Shown here: positions 23,134-32,592 of the stretch, one piece after another
How the letters are laid out: the number at the start of each line of letters is the position of its first letter
How positions within the stretch are numbered: position 1 is the first letter of the stretch
Notes under the pieces: generated by a model
What the model was told of the DNA's origin: nothing
The model's database searches: none
What the model saw: the letters and a program-made list of their open reading frames with translations, nothing else
Program-made: the position numbers and the translations under genes
Source: Bordetella parapertussis
GTDB lineage: Bacteria; Pseudomonadota; Gammaproteobacteria; Burkholderiales; Burkholderiaceae_B
Reading direction: 5' to 3'
Length of the DNA stretch: 64,000 nt
Assembly (NCBI GenBank): GCA_945903445.1
Contig: CAMDNZ010000007.1
Location: 36,102 to 100,101 of the forward strand

Positions 23134-24465
23134 ATGCGGCAGTTCGACTACATAACCGAGATGATGGAGTTGGCCATCCAGGACACGTCCACCTTGCGGA
23201 TCAAGGGGCGGGTCGTGCAGGTCATCGGCACCATCATCAAAGCAGTGGTACCCACTGTCAAAGTCGGTGAAGTCTGCATCTTGCGTAACCCGGGCGAAGA
23301 CTTCGAGATGAAAGGCGAGGTCGTGGGTTTTGCGCGTGATGCGGCCTTGATTACGCCGTTGGGCGACATGTATGGCATTTCGTCCGATACCGAAGTCATT
23401 CCCACCGGTCGCGCGCACATGGTGCCGGTGGGCGCTGGCCTGCTGGGGCGGGTGCTGGACGGTTTGGGACGCCCCCTGGACGAGGCCGAACGCGGCCCGT
23501 TGGAGGCCAACAAGTTTTATCCTGTGTTCGCCGAGGCGCCCGATCCGCTCAAGCGCCGCATCATCGATACGCCATTGGAGTTGGGCGTGCGGGCGCTCGA
23601 TGGCGTGCTCACCTGCGGCGAAGGCCAACGGATGGGGATTTTCGCGGCTGCCGGCGGTGGCAAGTCCACGCTCATGGGCATGCTGGTCAAGGGGGCCGAC
23701 GTCGATGTGACCGTGGTCGCCCTAATCGGCGAACGCGGCCGGGAAGTGCGCGAGTTTCTCGAACACGAACTGGGCCCCGAGGGACGTCGCAAGAGCGTCA
23801 TCGTCTGTGCCACCAGCGATAAGTCCTCGATGGAGCGCGCCAAGGCGGCCTACGTGGCCACCGCCATTGCCGAATATTTCCGCGACCAGGGCAAGCGTGT
23901 GCTTTTTCTGATGGATTCGGTTACGCGTTTTGCACGTGCCCAGCGCGAGATCGGCCTGGCCGCGGGCGAGCCGCCAACGCGTCGTGGCTATCCGCCGTCG
24001 GTGTTCGCCACCTTGCCCAGGCTCATGGAACGCGTGGGCATGAACCAACATGGCTCGATTACCGCGCTGTACACCGTATTGGTCGAAGGCGACGACATGA
24101 CTGAGCCAATCGCCGACGAGACCCGCTCTATTCTCGATGGTCACATCGTGCTGTCGCGCAAGCTGGGCTCGGCGAACCACTATCCCGCCATTGACGTGCT
24201 GGCCTCTGCCAGCCGGGTCATGAACGCGGTGGTCACGCCTGAGCACAAGAAACTGGCGGGGCGCATCCGCGAGCTTATGGCCAAGTATCAGGAGGTCGAG
24301 TTGTTGGTGAAGATCGGCGAGTACAAACGGGGCGGCGATGCCACCACTGACGAGGCTATCGACAAGATCGACGCCATCAATCAGTTCCTGCGCCAACGCA
24401 CCGATGAACGCACGACGCTCGCCCACGCCATCGAACGCATGACTGCCATCACAGGCGGGCGTTGA
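23134..24465 (+). CDS. bscN: T3SS ATPase BscN (SctN)
   Basis: A 443-residue F1-beta-like ATPase. The Walker A motif AAAGGGKST has K177; ALIGERGREVREF, the Walker B segment VLFLMDSVTRFARAQREIGLAAGEPPTRRGYPPSVFATLPRLMER and the terminal helical domain are all present. T3SS rather than F1 or flagellar: it matches the YscN family and sits between bscL and bscO. It unfolds substrates and strips chaperones at the cytoplasmic entrance. Four bases separate it from bscL. Confidence 0.96.
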   Translation: MRQFDYITEMMELAIQDTSTLRIKGRVVQVIGTIIKAVVPTVKVGEVCILRNPGEDFEMKGEVVGFARDAALITPLGDMYGISSDTEVIPTGRAHMVPVGAGLLGRVLDGLGRPLDEAERGPLEANKFYPVFAEAPDPLKRRIIDTPLELGVRALDGVLTCGEGQRMGIFAAAGGGKSTLMGMLVKGADVDVTVVALIGERGREVREFLEHELGPEGRRKSVIVCATSDKSSMERAKAAYVATAIAEYFRDQGKRVLFLMDSVTRFARAQREIGLAAGEPPTRRGYPPSVFATLPRLMERVGMNQHGSITALYTVLVEGDDMTEPIADETRSILDGHIVLSRKLGSANHYPAIDVLASASRVMNAVVTPEHKKLAGRIRELMAKYQEVELLVKIGEYKRGGDATTDEAIDKIDAINQFLRQRTDERTTLAHAIERMTAITGGR

Positions 24466-24504
24466 CATGACTCACTCTATCGCGTGTTTCGAGGCGGCAA
24501 TGCC

Positions 24505-25011
24505 ATGAACGTCTTCGGCGAACTGCTGGCCATCAAGCGCTTCCGCGAAGGGCAGGCCGAGTTGGCCGTTGCGCGTCAACGGAAGATTCACGCGGAAGCC
24601 GAACACCAGCGCGACGTCGCCAGCGAGCAATTGGTCGAGTACAAAATTTGGGCGCAACACCAAGAGGATGGTTTTTATCAGGACCTGTGCAGTCGGGTGG
24701 TGCGGGTGCGAGAAATCGAGAATGTCCTGGAGGGTGTGGCCGAGTTGCGCCATGGCGAGCGCGATCACCAGGCCCGCGTCGAGACCGCCGACAAGAACGT
24801 CACCGTTCAGGCCGAGACATTGGCCGAGCGTCGTCTGTCGCATCGCCTGGCAAGCCGCATGACCGAGAAATTCGTCGAACTCGCTCAGATCCATCTGGCC
24901 GAGCATGTGCGCGAACTCGAACGCAAGGAAGATTCGGAGATGGAAGAAGCCGCCTCGGTGGCCCGTGAGCGCGACGACTGGACTGAACATGAGGAGTACG
25001 AACCCTCATGA
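24505..25011 (+). CDS. bscO: T3SS stalk protein BscO (SctO)
   Basis: A 168-residue protein consisting almost wholly of two long antiparallel coiled-coil helices with a short turn (LAIKRFREGQAELAVARQRKI and ERRLSHRLASRMTEKFVELAQI are representative), matching the YscO/FliJ fold. ATG 24505 is chosen with GAGGCGG seven bases upstream; a GTG at 24484 is also open. It inserts into the ATPase hexamer as central stalk and escorts chaperones. The stop overlaps bscP by four bases. Confidence 0.85.
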   Translation: MNVFGELLAIKRFREGQAELAVARQRKIHAEAEHQRDVASEQLVEYKIWAQHQEDGFYQDLCSRVVRVREIENVLEGVAELRHGERDHQARVETADKNVTVQAETLAERRLSHRLASRMTEKFVELAQIHLAEHVRELERKEDSEMEEAASVARERDDWTEHEEYEPS

Positions 25012-25562
25012 ACCCCATCGATCGCCGTATCTCTTTGGACACAGCGCTGACGCAAGGTATGCCGGATTTTTCGCAATCGGGGGCCGGTGGCTCACGCCGC
25101 GACGCCACCGATACCGACCGGCACGCCTTCGAACAGGCTTTGGCGCAGTCCGGCGATTCGCCGGATGGCGAACTCAAGGCGCCGCCTGCCTTGCAGCCTT
25201 TTGGACTGTACGGCGCGCCAGCGGCACCATCGGCGAGTCCGCCGTCTGGCTTGGCAGACAGCCTGGGCGAGGCCGTCGACCGCCTGCTGGTCGACGACGG
25301 TGCAAGTGGCGGACGCCCCGAAGTACGCATCACCCTGCGTGACGATGTCATGCCCGGCGTCACTGTGTCGGTCTTCCAGGACGAAGGCCGGATGGTGGCG
25401 TCTTTCAGCTGTGCCAACGAAACCTCGCGCGAGAAGTTGATTCGCTGTGCTCAGACGCTGGCCGACGACATGAGCCGCTCGCTGGGTCAGGCGGCGCTGG
25501 TGCAGGTCAGCACAGACGACCCCGAAGACCTTTGTTTATTTGAAGCGGCAGCCGCCGCATGA
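25008..25562 (+). CDS. bscP: T3SS needle-length regulator BscP (SctP)
   Basis: A 184-residue protein. The first 100 residues are polar, G/S/P/A-rich and probably unstructured; the rest (from about 90) has the type III substrate-specificity-switch fold: PEVRITLRDDVMPGVTVSVFQDEGRMVASFSCANETSREKLIRCAQTLADDM. SctP measures the needle and tells BscU to switch from needle to translocator export. Much shorter than Yersinia YscP (about 515), similar to the small SctP/HpaP forms. Located between bscO (overlap) and bscQ. Confidence 0.8.
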   Translation: MNPIDRRISLDTALTQGMPDFSQSGAGGSRRDATDTDRHAFEQALAQSGDSPDGELKAPPALQPFGLYGAPAAPSASPPSGLADSLGEAVDRLLVDDGASGGRPEVRITLRDDVMPGVTVSVFQDEGRMVASFSCANETSREKLIRCAQTLADDMSRSLGQAALVQVSTDDPEDLCLFEAAAAA

Positions 25563-25575
25563 TTAAGACTGTTTG

Positions 25576-26652
25576 ATGGATGCTATGAATCTCGCGTCGG
25601 CCCAGCCTGCGACCCTGCCGCGTCTGACTTCCAATCAGGCACAGGCCTTGTCTTTGATTGCCGTGCATGGCGCGGATTTCGCTGTTGCTTTGCCGCCGCT
25701 CGACGGTGCCGATGCGCTAGCGGGAAACTGGCGCCTGGGGCTGACCTACGGCGCGCCGGATGCCTTGCGCCAGGCAGCTTCGTATCGCACCGACCTGGAG
25801 TGGGCCGGGGTGGCCATGCGCCTGCACCTGCCGCCCAATGCCGTCGATGCTTGGATCAACGGTCGTATCCCGGATCTCGCGTTGGCCGAGTTACCCCCCG
25901 CGCTGTATGCCGCTGCTCTGGAAACCCTGTTGGCGGAAGCCGTCGGGGCGCTGGCGGCCGTCTCCTCGGGTGGGCCACCGAGGGTCATGCTCGAGACAAG
26001 CGCGGTGCCCCTGCCGCACGCCTGGACGCTGGCCATCCGGGCGCAAGCGACCGGCGATATGGTGCTGGCCGTGCTGGAAACAGACGAGCTGGGGTTGATG
26101 TTGCTGGCCGGTCTGCTGGCTCGCGCACCGGCGCCGATCAACGCCGACATCGATGCCGAATCGATGGCGCTGCGGCTGCGCGCTGAAATAGGGACTACCG
26201 TGCTCCCCGCCCCCACGCTGCGCGCCTTGGCGAGCGGCGACGTCATTCTGTTCGACGAATACCTGATCGGTCCGCAGGGCGAGTTCTGGTTGGGCCTGCC
26301 GGCCGGCCAAGGCTTGCGCGTGCGCGCCGAACAATCCTCTTATCTCGTGACCCAAGGCTGGACGACGCTCATGACTCAGAACCTTTCATCTGACACGGAC
26401 GTGCCAGACGGCGAACCGCTGGATACGGACGCTATCCCGGTGCGGCTGACCTTCGACCTGGGCGATCGTACGATGACGCTCGCTGAGGTACGCAAGTTGC
26501 AACCCGGCGTCATTTTCGACCTGCAGCGGCCACTGGCTGACGGCGCGGTGATGATCCGGGCCAACGGCGCCCTGATCGGCAGCGGTGCGCTGATCGAAGT
26601 GGACGGGCAAGTGGGCGTCTGTATCGCGACGCTAGGCAAGAGTGGGACATGA
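25576..26652 (+). CDS. bscQ: T3SS C-ring/sorting platform protein BscQ (SctQ)
   Basis: A 358-residue protein of the YscQ/HrcQ/FliN family from ATG 25576. The C-terminal 75 residues hold the SpoA domain (PVRLTFDLGDRTMTLAEVRKLQPGVIFDL, then MIRANGALIGSGALIEVDGQVGVCIATL), and an earlier SpoA-like region lies near residue 200-270. SctQ forms the pods of the sorting platform. Many relatives also make a short C-terminal product from an internal start; candidate internal codons exist near ATG 26371, but this cannot be judged by eye. Ten bases follow bscP; the stop overlaps bscR. Confidence 0.9.
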   Translation: MDAMNLASAQPATLPRLTSNQAQALSLIAVHGADFAVALPPLDGADALAGNWRLGLTYGAPDALRQAASYRTDLEWAGVAMRLHLPPNAVDAWINGRIPDLALAELPPALYAAALETLLAEAVGALAAVSSGGPPRVMLETSAVPLPHAWTLAIRAQATGDMVLAVLETDELGLMLLAGLLARAPAPINADIDAESMALRLRAEIGTTVLPAPTLRALASGDVILFDEYLIGPQGEFWLGLPAGQGLRVRAEQSSYLVTQGWTTLMTQNLSSDTDVPDGEPLDTDAIPVRLTFDLGDRTMTLAEVRKLQPGVIFDLQRPLADGAVMIRANGALIGSGALIEVDGQVGVCIATLGKSGT

Positions 26653-27326
26653 GCGGTAATTTCGATCCCATCAGCCTGTCAATCGCGCTAGCCCTGCTGG
26701 CGCTGTTGCCGCTGATAGCCATAATGACCACGTCCTTTCTCAAAATTGCGGTGGTCTTTGCTTTGGTGCGCAACGCCCTGGGGGTGCAACAGGTGCCGCC
26801 CAATATGGCGCTGTATGGCTTGGCCGCTATTTTGTCGGCGTATGTGATGGGACCGGTCGTCATGCAGGTCGGCCAAGAGCTGCGCGCCGAGCGCGATCAG
26901 CCCGCGGTGGCCGCACCCGGCGAGGTTCCCGACCGGGTGGGCGGCATGTTGCAGGCTGTCGCACGCGGTGCCGAGCCGGTACGAGCTTTCATGCTTAGAA
27001 ACAGTCGTGCCGAACAACGCGATTTTTTCCTGCGCACGGCGAAACACCTGTGGGGAGAGGCCGCAGCGCGCGACCTGCGCGAAGACGACATCATCGTTCT
27101 GGTGCCATCGTTCGTCGTCTCCGAACTCACTGCGGCTTTTCAGATCGGCTTTTTGCTTTATCTGCCGTTCGTCATCATCGACCTAATCGTCTCCAACATT
27201 CTGTTGGCCATGGGCATGATGATGGTCTCGCCGGTGACGATTTCGATGCCATTGAAGCTGTTTCTGTTCGTCATGATCGACGGCTGGACCCGTTTGATTC
27301 AGGGCCTCGTGCTCTCCTACACCTGA
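26649..27326 (+). CDS. bscR: T3SS export apparatus protein BscR (SctR)
   Basis: A 225-residue membrane protein of the FliP/YscR family: N-terminal helix SIALALLALLPLIAIMTTSFLKIAVVFALVRNALGVQQVPPN with the highly conserved TSFxKIxVVxxLxRNAxGxQQ block, a periplasmic stretch, then the ELTAAFQIGFLLYLPFVIIDLIVSNILLAMGMMMVSP segment typical of the family. Five copies form the core of the export channel with BscS and BscT. The start overlaps the bscQ stop. Confidence 0.95.
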   Translation: MSGNFDPISLSIALALLALLPLIAIMTTSFLKIAVVFALVRNALGVQQVPPNMALYGLAAILSAYVMGPVVMQVGQELRAERDQPAVAAPGEVPDRVGGMLQAVARGAEPVRAFMLRNSRAEQRDFFLRTAKHLWGEAAARDLREDDIIVLVPSFVVSELTAAFQIGFLLYLPFVIIDLIVSNILLAMGMMMVSPVTISMPLKLFLFVMIDGWTRLIQGLVLSYT

Positions 27327-27333
27327 GACGCAC

Positions 27334-27600
27334 ATGGGTACCGTCGATCTCGTCTCCTACATGACCCAGGCGCTGTACCTGACGCTATGGCTGTCATTGC
27401 CACCGATCGCGGTAGCCGCGATCGTGGGTACCTTGTTCTCGTTGTTTCAGGCGCTGACGCAAATTCAAGAGCAGACGCTCTCGTTCGCGGTCAAGCTTAT
27501 TGCCGTGTTCGCCACCATCATGCTGACCTCGCGCTGGCTCAGTGGCGAACTCTACAACTACGCTATTTCCGTCTTCGATCTGTTCTACAAGATACGGTGA
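27334..27600 (+). CDS. bscS: T3SS export apparatus protein BscS (SctS)
   Basis: An 88-residue protein with two membrane helices (ALYLTLWLSLPPIAVAAIVGTLFSLFQALTQIQEQTLSFAVKLIAVFATI), matching the FliQ/YscS family, including the LFQALTQIQEQTLSF loop. It forms the gating strands of the export channel. It lies seven bases after bscR and seven before bscT. Confidence 0.95.
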   Translation: MGTVDLVSYMTQALYLTLWLSLPPIAVAAIVGTLFSLFQALTQIQEQTLSFAVKLIAVFATIMLTSRWLSGELYNYAISVFDLFYKIR

Positions 27601-27607
27601 GACGGCC

Positions 27608-28408
27608 ATGGTGAGCGCTGCGGCTTATACCGACCTCAATATCTTTCTGGGCTCGCTGGCGCTATCGCAGCCGCGCGTCCTGGTGATGTGCGCCATGCTG
27701 CCCCTGTTCAACCGCCAGTTAATGCCGGGCATGTTGCGCTACAGCATCTGCGTGGCCCTGAGCCTAATCTTGGTCCCGATGCTTGCCCCGCGTTATGCCG
27801 AACTCGATCTCGGCACCATCGATATCCTGTTGCTCATGATCAAAGAGGTGTTCGTCGGCCTGGTGTTGGGGTTCATGGTGGCGTTGCCGTTCTGGATATT
27901 CGAAGCCGTGGGCTTCGTGGTCGACAACCAACGGGGCGCTAGCCTGGGCGCCACCATCAACCCGGCGACCGGTAACGATTCCTCGCCGCTGGGCATCTTG
28001 TTCAACCAGGCGTTCATGGTTTTTTTCCTCGTCGGCGGGGGATTTGGCCTGATGTTGACGATGCTTTACGACAGTTTTCGGCTTTGGGATGTGTGGGACT
28101 GGACGCCGATACTGCGTCGCGAGAGTATTCCATTAATGCTAGACCAGCTCAGTCGTTTCATCCGCATGGTGTTGCTGTTTGCCGCGCCGGCCATCGTCGC
28201 CATGTTTTTGGCCGAATTGGGACTCGCTTTGGTGAGTCGTTTCGCCCCGCAGTTGCAGGTGTTTTTCCTGGCCATGCCGATCAAGAGTGCGTTGGCGCTA
28301 TTGGTGCTGGTGCTGTACATGAGTACGTTGTTCGAGTATGCGGGTGACACAGTACGGGGTATCCCGGGCATCCTGCCGTTCCTTGACGATCAATGGAGGT
28401 CACCGTGA
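27608..28408 (+). CDS. bscT: T3SS export apparatus protein BscT (SctT)
   Basis: A 266-residue FliR/YscT-family membrane protein. ATG 27608 is chosen; the frame is open upstream but that part overlaps bscS. Hydrophobic segments alternate over the whole length, with the family block FWIFEAVGFVVDNQRGASLGATINPATGNDSSPLGILF near residues 97-135. It completes the SctRST export channel. The stop overlaps the bscU GTG start by four bases. Confidence 0.94.
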   Translation: MVSAAAYTDLNIFLGSLALSQPRVLVMCAMLPLFNRQLMPGMLRYSICVALSLILVPMLAPRYAELDLGTIDILLLMIKEVFVGLVLGFMVALPFWIFEAVGFVVDNQRGASLGATINPATGNDSSPLGILFNQAFMVFFLVGGGFGLMLTMLYDSFRLWDVWDWTPILRRESIPLMLDQLSRFIRMVLLFAAPAIVAMFLAELGLALVSRFAPQLQVFFLAMPIKSALALLVLVLYMSTLFEYAGDTVRGIPGILPFLDDQWRSP

Positions 28409-29451
28409 GCGGCGAAAAAACAGAACAGCCGTCACACAAGCGCTTGAAGGAGTCGCGCGAAAAGGGCGATGTCGCGCACAGCAAAGACTTCACCCAGACG
28501 CTGCTCATTCTGGCGCTGTTCGGCTACATGATCGGTAACGCCACGGGTTTGATCGAATCCTTTGGCCGACTGATGCTCATCCCGGCCGGACTGACCGGCA
28601 TGCCGTTCGAAATGGCCCTGAAAACGGCGCTCGAGGCGGCTCTGAAAGAAGGCGTGGCGTTGTTGCTGCCGTTCATACTGATCGTTTTGGGCGTGGGCAT
28701 GTTTAGCGAATTTCTGCAGGTCGGTATTGTGTTGGCTTTCAAAAAGATCATGCCGTCCGCGCAGAAAATCAACGTACTGTCCAACCTGAAAAACACGTTC
28801 TCCAAAAAGAACTTGATGGAGTTTCTGAAATCCATTGCCAAAATCACCTTTCTGACGGTGCTAGTCACACAGGTGGTACGCGATGCGCTGCCTGAATTGA
28901 TGTCGGTGCCGTATAGCGGACTGGCCGGATTGCAGACCGGCGTGGGGGGCATGGTTCGTACCTTGATCGTCCACGTGGCGGTCGCCTACACCATTATCGC
29001 GCTAGCCGACTTTACCTGGCAGCGCATGCAGCACCGCAAGCAGTTGATGATGAGCAAAGAAGAGATCAAGCAGGAGTTCAAAGAGGCCGAGGGCGATCCG
29101 CACATCAAGAGCAAGCGTAAACACTTGCACCAGGAGATGGTCATGCAAGGCGCGGTTAACAGTGCCCGCAAGGCATCCGTTGTGGTCACCAACCCGACCC
29201 ATCTGGCCATCGCGCTTTATTACAACCCCGACGAAACGCCGCTGCCTTTGGTGCTGGCCAAAGGCGAAGGCACGCTGGCCGAAGAAATGATGAAGGCGGC
29301 GCGCGAAGCCGGCGTGCCCGTTATGCAAAACATTCCGCTGGCCCGCGCATTGATGGCCGATGCACAGCTGGACCACTACATTCCCAGCGAGTTGATCGAA
29401 CCCGTGGCCGAGGTGCTGCGCCTGGTGCGCAAACTGGCCGAGGAAAACTAG
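28405..29451 (+). CDS. bscU: T3SS substrate switch protein BscU (SctU)
   Basis: A 348-residue FlhB/YscU-family protein. The GTG at 28405 has GGAGG five bases upstream and overlaps the bscT stop, so it is preferred to ATG 28393. The N-terminus SGEKTEQPSHKRLKESREKG is the family start; four membrane helices follow. The autocleavage motif NPTH lies at 263-266, the same position as in Yersinia YscU. Cleavage between N263 and P264 lets the apparatus switch to exporting translocators. Confidence 0.95.
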   Translation: MSGEKTEQPSHKRLKESREKGDVAHSKDFTQTLLILALFGYMIGNATGLIESFGRLMLIPAGLTGMPFEMALKTALEAALKEGVALLLPFILIVLGVGMFSEFLQVGIVLAFKKIMPSAQKINVLSNLKNTFSKKNLMEFLKSIAKITFLTVLVTQVVRDALPELMSVPYSGLAGLQTGVGGMVRTLIVHVAVAYTIIALADFTWQRMQHRKQLMMSKEEIKQEFKEAEGDPHIKSKRKHLHQEMVMQGAVNSARKASVVVTNPTHLAIALYYNPDETPLPLVLAKGEGTLAEEMMKAAREAGVPVMQNIPLARALMADAQLDHYIPSELIEPVAEVLRLVRKLAEEN

Positions 29452-29461
29452 GAGTAATACC

Positions 29462-29854
29462 ATGCCCGCCCATCCTCTGATCACACAATATCTGGCTCGT
29501 CACGACGCGCTCGAAGCGGCCCGCAGCGATGGTCGTGCGACGGTGCTCATCGATGAGAAATACCGGGTTCATTTCACGGGAACGCGCCAGGGTTGGCTTG
29601 CCATTACCGCGCGTCTGTGCGGGCTGCCGCCGGTAGGCGTCGAACGCGACGAATTTTTTCTGACTGTGGGACGTAACGCCTCGGGCATGTTGGTCGGTCA
29701 GCCATCGGGCTGCGTGGTCGATCCGGCGGGCGAGGCGCTATGGCTACAGCACATGCTACGTCCGGAATCCGATGCCCTCAGCATGGACGAGGCCGTCGGC
29801 AGCTTTGCCAACGCACTTTCTTTTTGGTCGGGCGTGTTGCGACGCGCTGCCTGA
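29462..29854 (+). CDS. bscW: BscW, small CesT-like T3SS protein
   Basis: A 130-residue acidic protein with no membrane segment. The order of helices and strands (LITQYLARHDALEAA, RATVLIDEKYRVHFTGTR, EFFLTVGRNASGMLVG, then a C-terminal helix VGSFANALSFWSGVLRRA) resembles a small CesT-like chaperone. In Bordetella a gene of this size called bscW lies between bscU and bscC, as here. It may help the secretin, but its function cannot be read from the sequence. GGAGTAATACC precedes the ATG. Confidence 0.65.
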   Translation: MPAHPLITQYLARHDALEAARSDGRATVLIDEKYRVHFTGTRQGWLAITARLCGLPPVGVERDEFFLTVGRNASGMLVGQPSGCVVDPAGEALWLQHMLRPESDALSMDEAVGSFANALSFWSGVLRRAA

Positions 29855-29869
29855 CGAAGGACATTCATC

Positions 29870-31819
29870 ATGAACCAACGCGCTTTGCGCCCAGGAGTAC
29901 TTCCGTTGAAACGCTTGATTCCGGCTTGCGTGCTGGCGCTGTCCATGGCTGGCGTGGCGCACGCCGTGCCCACTTGGCCTGCGGCCCCCTACAGCTTGTA
30001 CGCTCAGAACGAAAGCCTGCACGACGTGCTGCGCCAGTTCGGGTCGGGCTTTAGCCTGTCGGTGGTCCTGGCTCCTGGCGTGTCGGGCACGGTCAACGGT
30101 AAGTTCAATGCCACGACCCCGACCGAATTTATGGATCGACTGGGCGGTGTCTATGGATTTAGCTGGTTCGTGCATTCGGGCACGCTGTTCGTCAGTCCGA
30201 GCAGCGCCCTGGCCACTCGGGCCGTGTCAGCCAAAGGCAGCTCCATCACGGCGTTGCGCGACGCGCTGCTGCAACTGGGTGTGCTGGACGCCCGCTTCGG
30301 CTGGGGCGAATTGGCCGACCAAGGCATCGCGCTGGTGTCCGGCCCACCTGCTTACGTCGATATGGTCGAGCGCACTGTGGCGGCGTTGCCGCTGGGCACG
30401 GGCGGCCAGCAGGTGGCGGTGTTCCGACTCAAGCACGCATCGGTCAACGACCGCTCGGTCAGCTACCGATCGCAACGCGTCGTGACACCGGGTCTGGCCT
30501 CGGTGCTGCGTAACCTCATTCTGGGTGCGGGTTCGGGTGCGAATAACGAGACCTTGGCGGCCGTCGCCGCCCCATTGCGCGACAACCCGCCTGTATTCGC
30601 TGGCGTTGCAGCTGATGTGGTCGGTCAGCCCGCAGGCGCTCCTGCATCCGACGCGGCTGCGGGGGCGCCGCCGCGTCAGCGGGCCGGCTCAAGTTTGCGC
30701 TTGCGCGAGCCCACCGTTCAGGCCGATTCGCGCCTGAACGCCATCATTGTGCAAGACATCCCCGATCGTATCCCCGTCTACAAACAGTTGATCGAGCAGC
30801 TGGACGTGCCCAGCACGCTGATCGAAATCGAGGCGGTGATCGTCGATGTGAATTCCGACAATATTAATGAGCTCGGCGTTACATGGGGCGCGCGGGCGGG
30901 TTCGGCTAGTTTTGGCTATAGCGATTTCAGCCTTTCGACCAGCAACGGTCTGCCGATCGATGGTGGTGTCTCGCTGGCGCCGGGCACGATCGGGCTGTCG
31001 TTCAGCAACGTGCTGGCTGCAAGGTTGCGGGCGTTGCAGACCCGAGGCGTAGCCAACGTGCTGTCGCAGCCTTCTATTTTGACGGCAGATAATCTGGGCG
31101 CTTTGATTGACCTGTCGGATACGTTCTACATTCAGACGACTGGCGAGCGGGTCGCCACGGTCACTCCCATCACTGTGGGTACTTCGCTGCGCGTGACGCC
31201 GCGCTATATCGAAGGCAACAACCGCCGCCGCGAGGTGGAACTGACTGTCGATATCGAAGACGGCCGGATTCAGGACGAGCGTGCGGTGGGCAATCTACCT
31301 ACCGTGCGCAAAAGCAATATCAGCACCCTGGCCATCGTCGGCGACGGCGAGACACTGTTGGTGGGCGGCTACAACAGCAGCCAGGATAGCGAGCGCACCG
31401 AAAAAGTGCCGTTTTTGGGCGACATTCCGCTGCTTGGTGCACTGTTTTCCAACAAGAGCCAGACCACTCAGCGGCGCGAGCGCTTGTTTCTGTTGCGTCC
31501 CAGGGTCGTGTCCATTCAGGGCGAACCGGTCCGACCTCCTCGCCTGCAAGCCGGCGACACCGGTCCGGCACTTAGCGCGACTTGGCCGGGCGGCAATCAA
31601 CCCATGACGGCGGGCCAGTATCTTGACCTGATTCAGGGTCAACAGACTCGCGTACGGTTCGACACCGCGAGAGAGGCGATCGTCACCGGACCGGTGCGGG
31701 CGGGAGCGACCTATGTCAATTCGGTAGCGCGGGGTGAAATCAACGTCGTGCCCAGCCGGAGCACGGCTTTCACGGGTGCCCCGACGGTGCATGTCGAGAC
31801 GCTGCCGGTTAAGCCGTGA
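29870..31819 (+). CDS. bscC: T3SS outer-membrane secretin BscC (SctC)
   Basis: A 649-residue secretin. A signal peptide ends near AHA-VP (residue 37). The N0/N1 domains follow (SLHDVLRQFGSGFSLSVVLA), then N3 with VQADSRLNAIIVQDIPDRIPVYKQLIEQLD, and the secretin domain from about 320 (EIEAVIVDVNSDNINELGV, RGVANVLSQPSILTADN, VPFLGDIPLLGALFSNKSQ). The C-terminal 100 residues after RPRVVSIQG are the S/pilotin-linked region. It forms the outer ring through which the needle passes. It ends the plus-strand operon, followed on the other strand by btrS. Confidence 0.94.
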   Translation: MNQRALRPGVLPLKRLIPACVLALSMAGVAHAVPTWPAAPYSLYAQNESLHDVLRQFGSGFSLSVVLAPGVSGTVNGKFNATTPTEFMDRLGGVYGFSWFVHSGTLFVSPSSALATRAVSAKGSSITALRDALLQLGVLDARFGWGELADQGIALVSGPPAYVDMVERTVAALPLGTGGQQVAVFRLKHASVNDRSVSYRSQRVVTPGLASVLRNLILGAGSGANNETLAAVAAPLRDNPPVFAGVAADVVGQPAGAPASDAAAGAPPRQRAGSSLRLREPTVQADSRLNAIIVQDIPDRIPVYKQLIEQLDVPSTLIEIEAVIVDVNSDNINELGVTWGARAGSASFGYSDFSLSTSNGLPIDGGVSLAPGTIGLSFSNVLAARLRALQTRGVANVLSQPSILTADNLGALIDLSDTFYIQTTGERVATVTPITVGTSLRVTPRYIEGNNRRREVELTVDIEDGRIQDERAVGNLPTVRKSNISTLAIVGDGETLLVGGYNSSQDSERTEKVPFLGDIPLLGALFSNKSQTTQRRERLFLLRPRVVSIQGEPVRPPRLQAGDTGPALSATWPGGNQPMTAGQYLDLIQGQQTRVRFDTAREAIVTGPVRAGATYVNSVARGEINVVPSRSTAFTGAPTVHVETLPVKP

Positions 31820-31832
31820 TTCGACCTGTGTC

Positions 31833-32432
31833 TTAAAAGTCCAGCGTCAGGCCCTTTTTTTCGAGCCTGACGCGCAAGGCGCTGCGCGCTCGCGACAGTC
31901 GGCTGCGCACGGTGCCGATAGGCACGGTTAACATCGCGGCCGCCTCTTCATACCACAGGTTGTCTAGCCCGACCATGAGCAAAATGGCCCGCATGCTCTC
32001 GGGCAGCTCGCTCAACGCTTCTTGTAGGATATGAAGCGTTTGCGCTTGTTGGGCCGATTCTTCGGGCGAGGGCGCATCGTTCGCCAGGTTGGCGAGTTCT
32101 GTTTCGCCGACGAGATCGTAGCGGCGCTCCGGGGCGCGGGACAGATAATTACGAACTAGGTTGAGCGCGATACCGTAGAGCCAAGTCGACAGCTGCGAGT
32201 CGCCACGGAACGTCTGGTAGGAGCGCGCCGCCTCGACAAAGGCCTGCTGGGCCAAGTCTTCGGCCTCGCTGATGTCGCCAATGTGCTTGACGATAAAACG
32301 ACGCAAACGTTCGTTGTGTTCCTGTACGAGTTCACGGAACAAACGCGAGTCGGCCTCCAGAATAGCTGTGGCGCAGTTACCTTGCGCCGCGATTTCTGAA
32401 ATATCACCACCAACATCAGATAGATAGGTCAT
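31833..32432 (-). CDS. btrS: ECF sigma factor BtrS, T3SS activator
   Basis: A 199-residue ECF sigma factor. Region 2 is at about 30-95 (LVQEHNERLRRFIVKHIGDISEAEDLAQQAFVEAARSYQTFRG with the -10 recognition helix), region 4 at about 135-190 (LPESMRAILLMVGLDNLWYEEAAAMLTVPIGTVRSRLSRARSALR). In Bordetella, BtrS is needed for transcription of the bsc and bop genes and is held back by BtrA/BspR. The gene converges on bscC with 13 bp between stops. Five candidate promoters of shared sequence in this window could be its targets. Confidence 0.88.
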   Translation of the reverse strand: MTYLSDVGGDISEIAAQGNCATAILEADSRLFRELVQEHNERLRRFIVKHIGDISEAEDLAQQAFVEAARSYQTFRGDSQLSTWLYGIALNLVRNYLSRAPERRYDLVGETELANLANDAPSPEESAQQAQTLHILQEALSELPESMRAILLMVGLDNLWYEEAAAMLTVPIGTVRSRLSRARSALRVRLEKKGLTLDF

Positions 32433-32592
32433 GGCCGGACACCCAATTAGAAGGGATTGCCAACGAACAATGAGGGGAGAAAACTCCTTACCGGAAGTTA
32501 CTATACCCCTAAATTTCGTTACTGACCTATTGTTATTTCATGGAAATGCGCAGCAACCATGCTTTGTAAAACGGGGTGAAGGAAAAATGAAA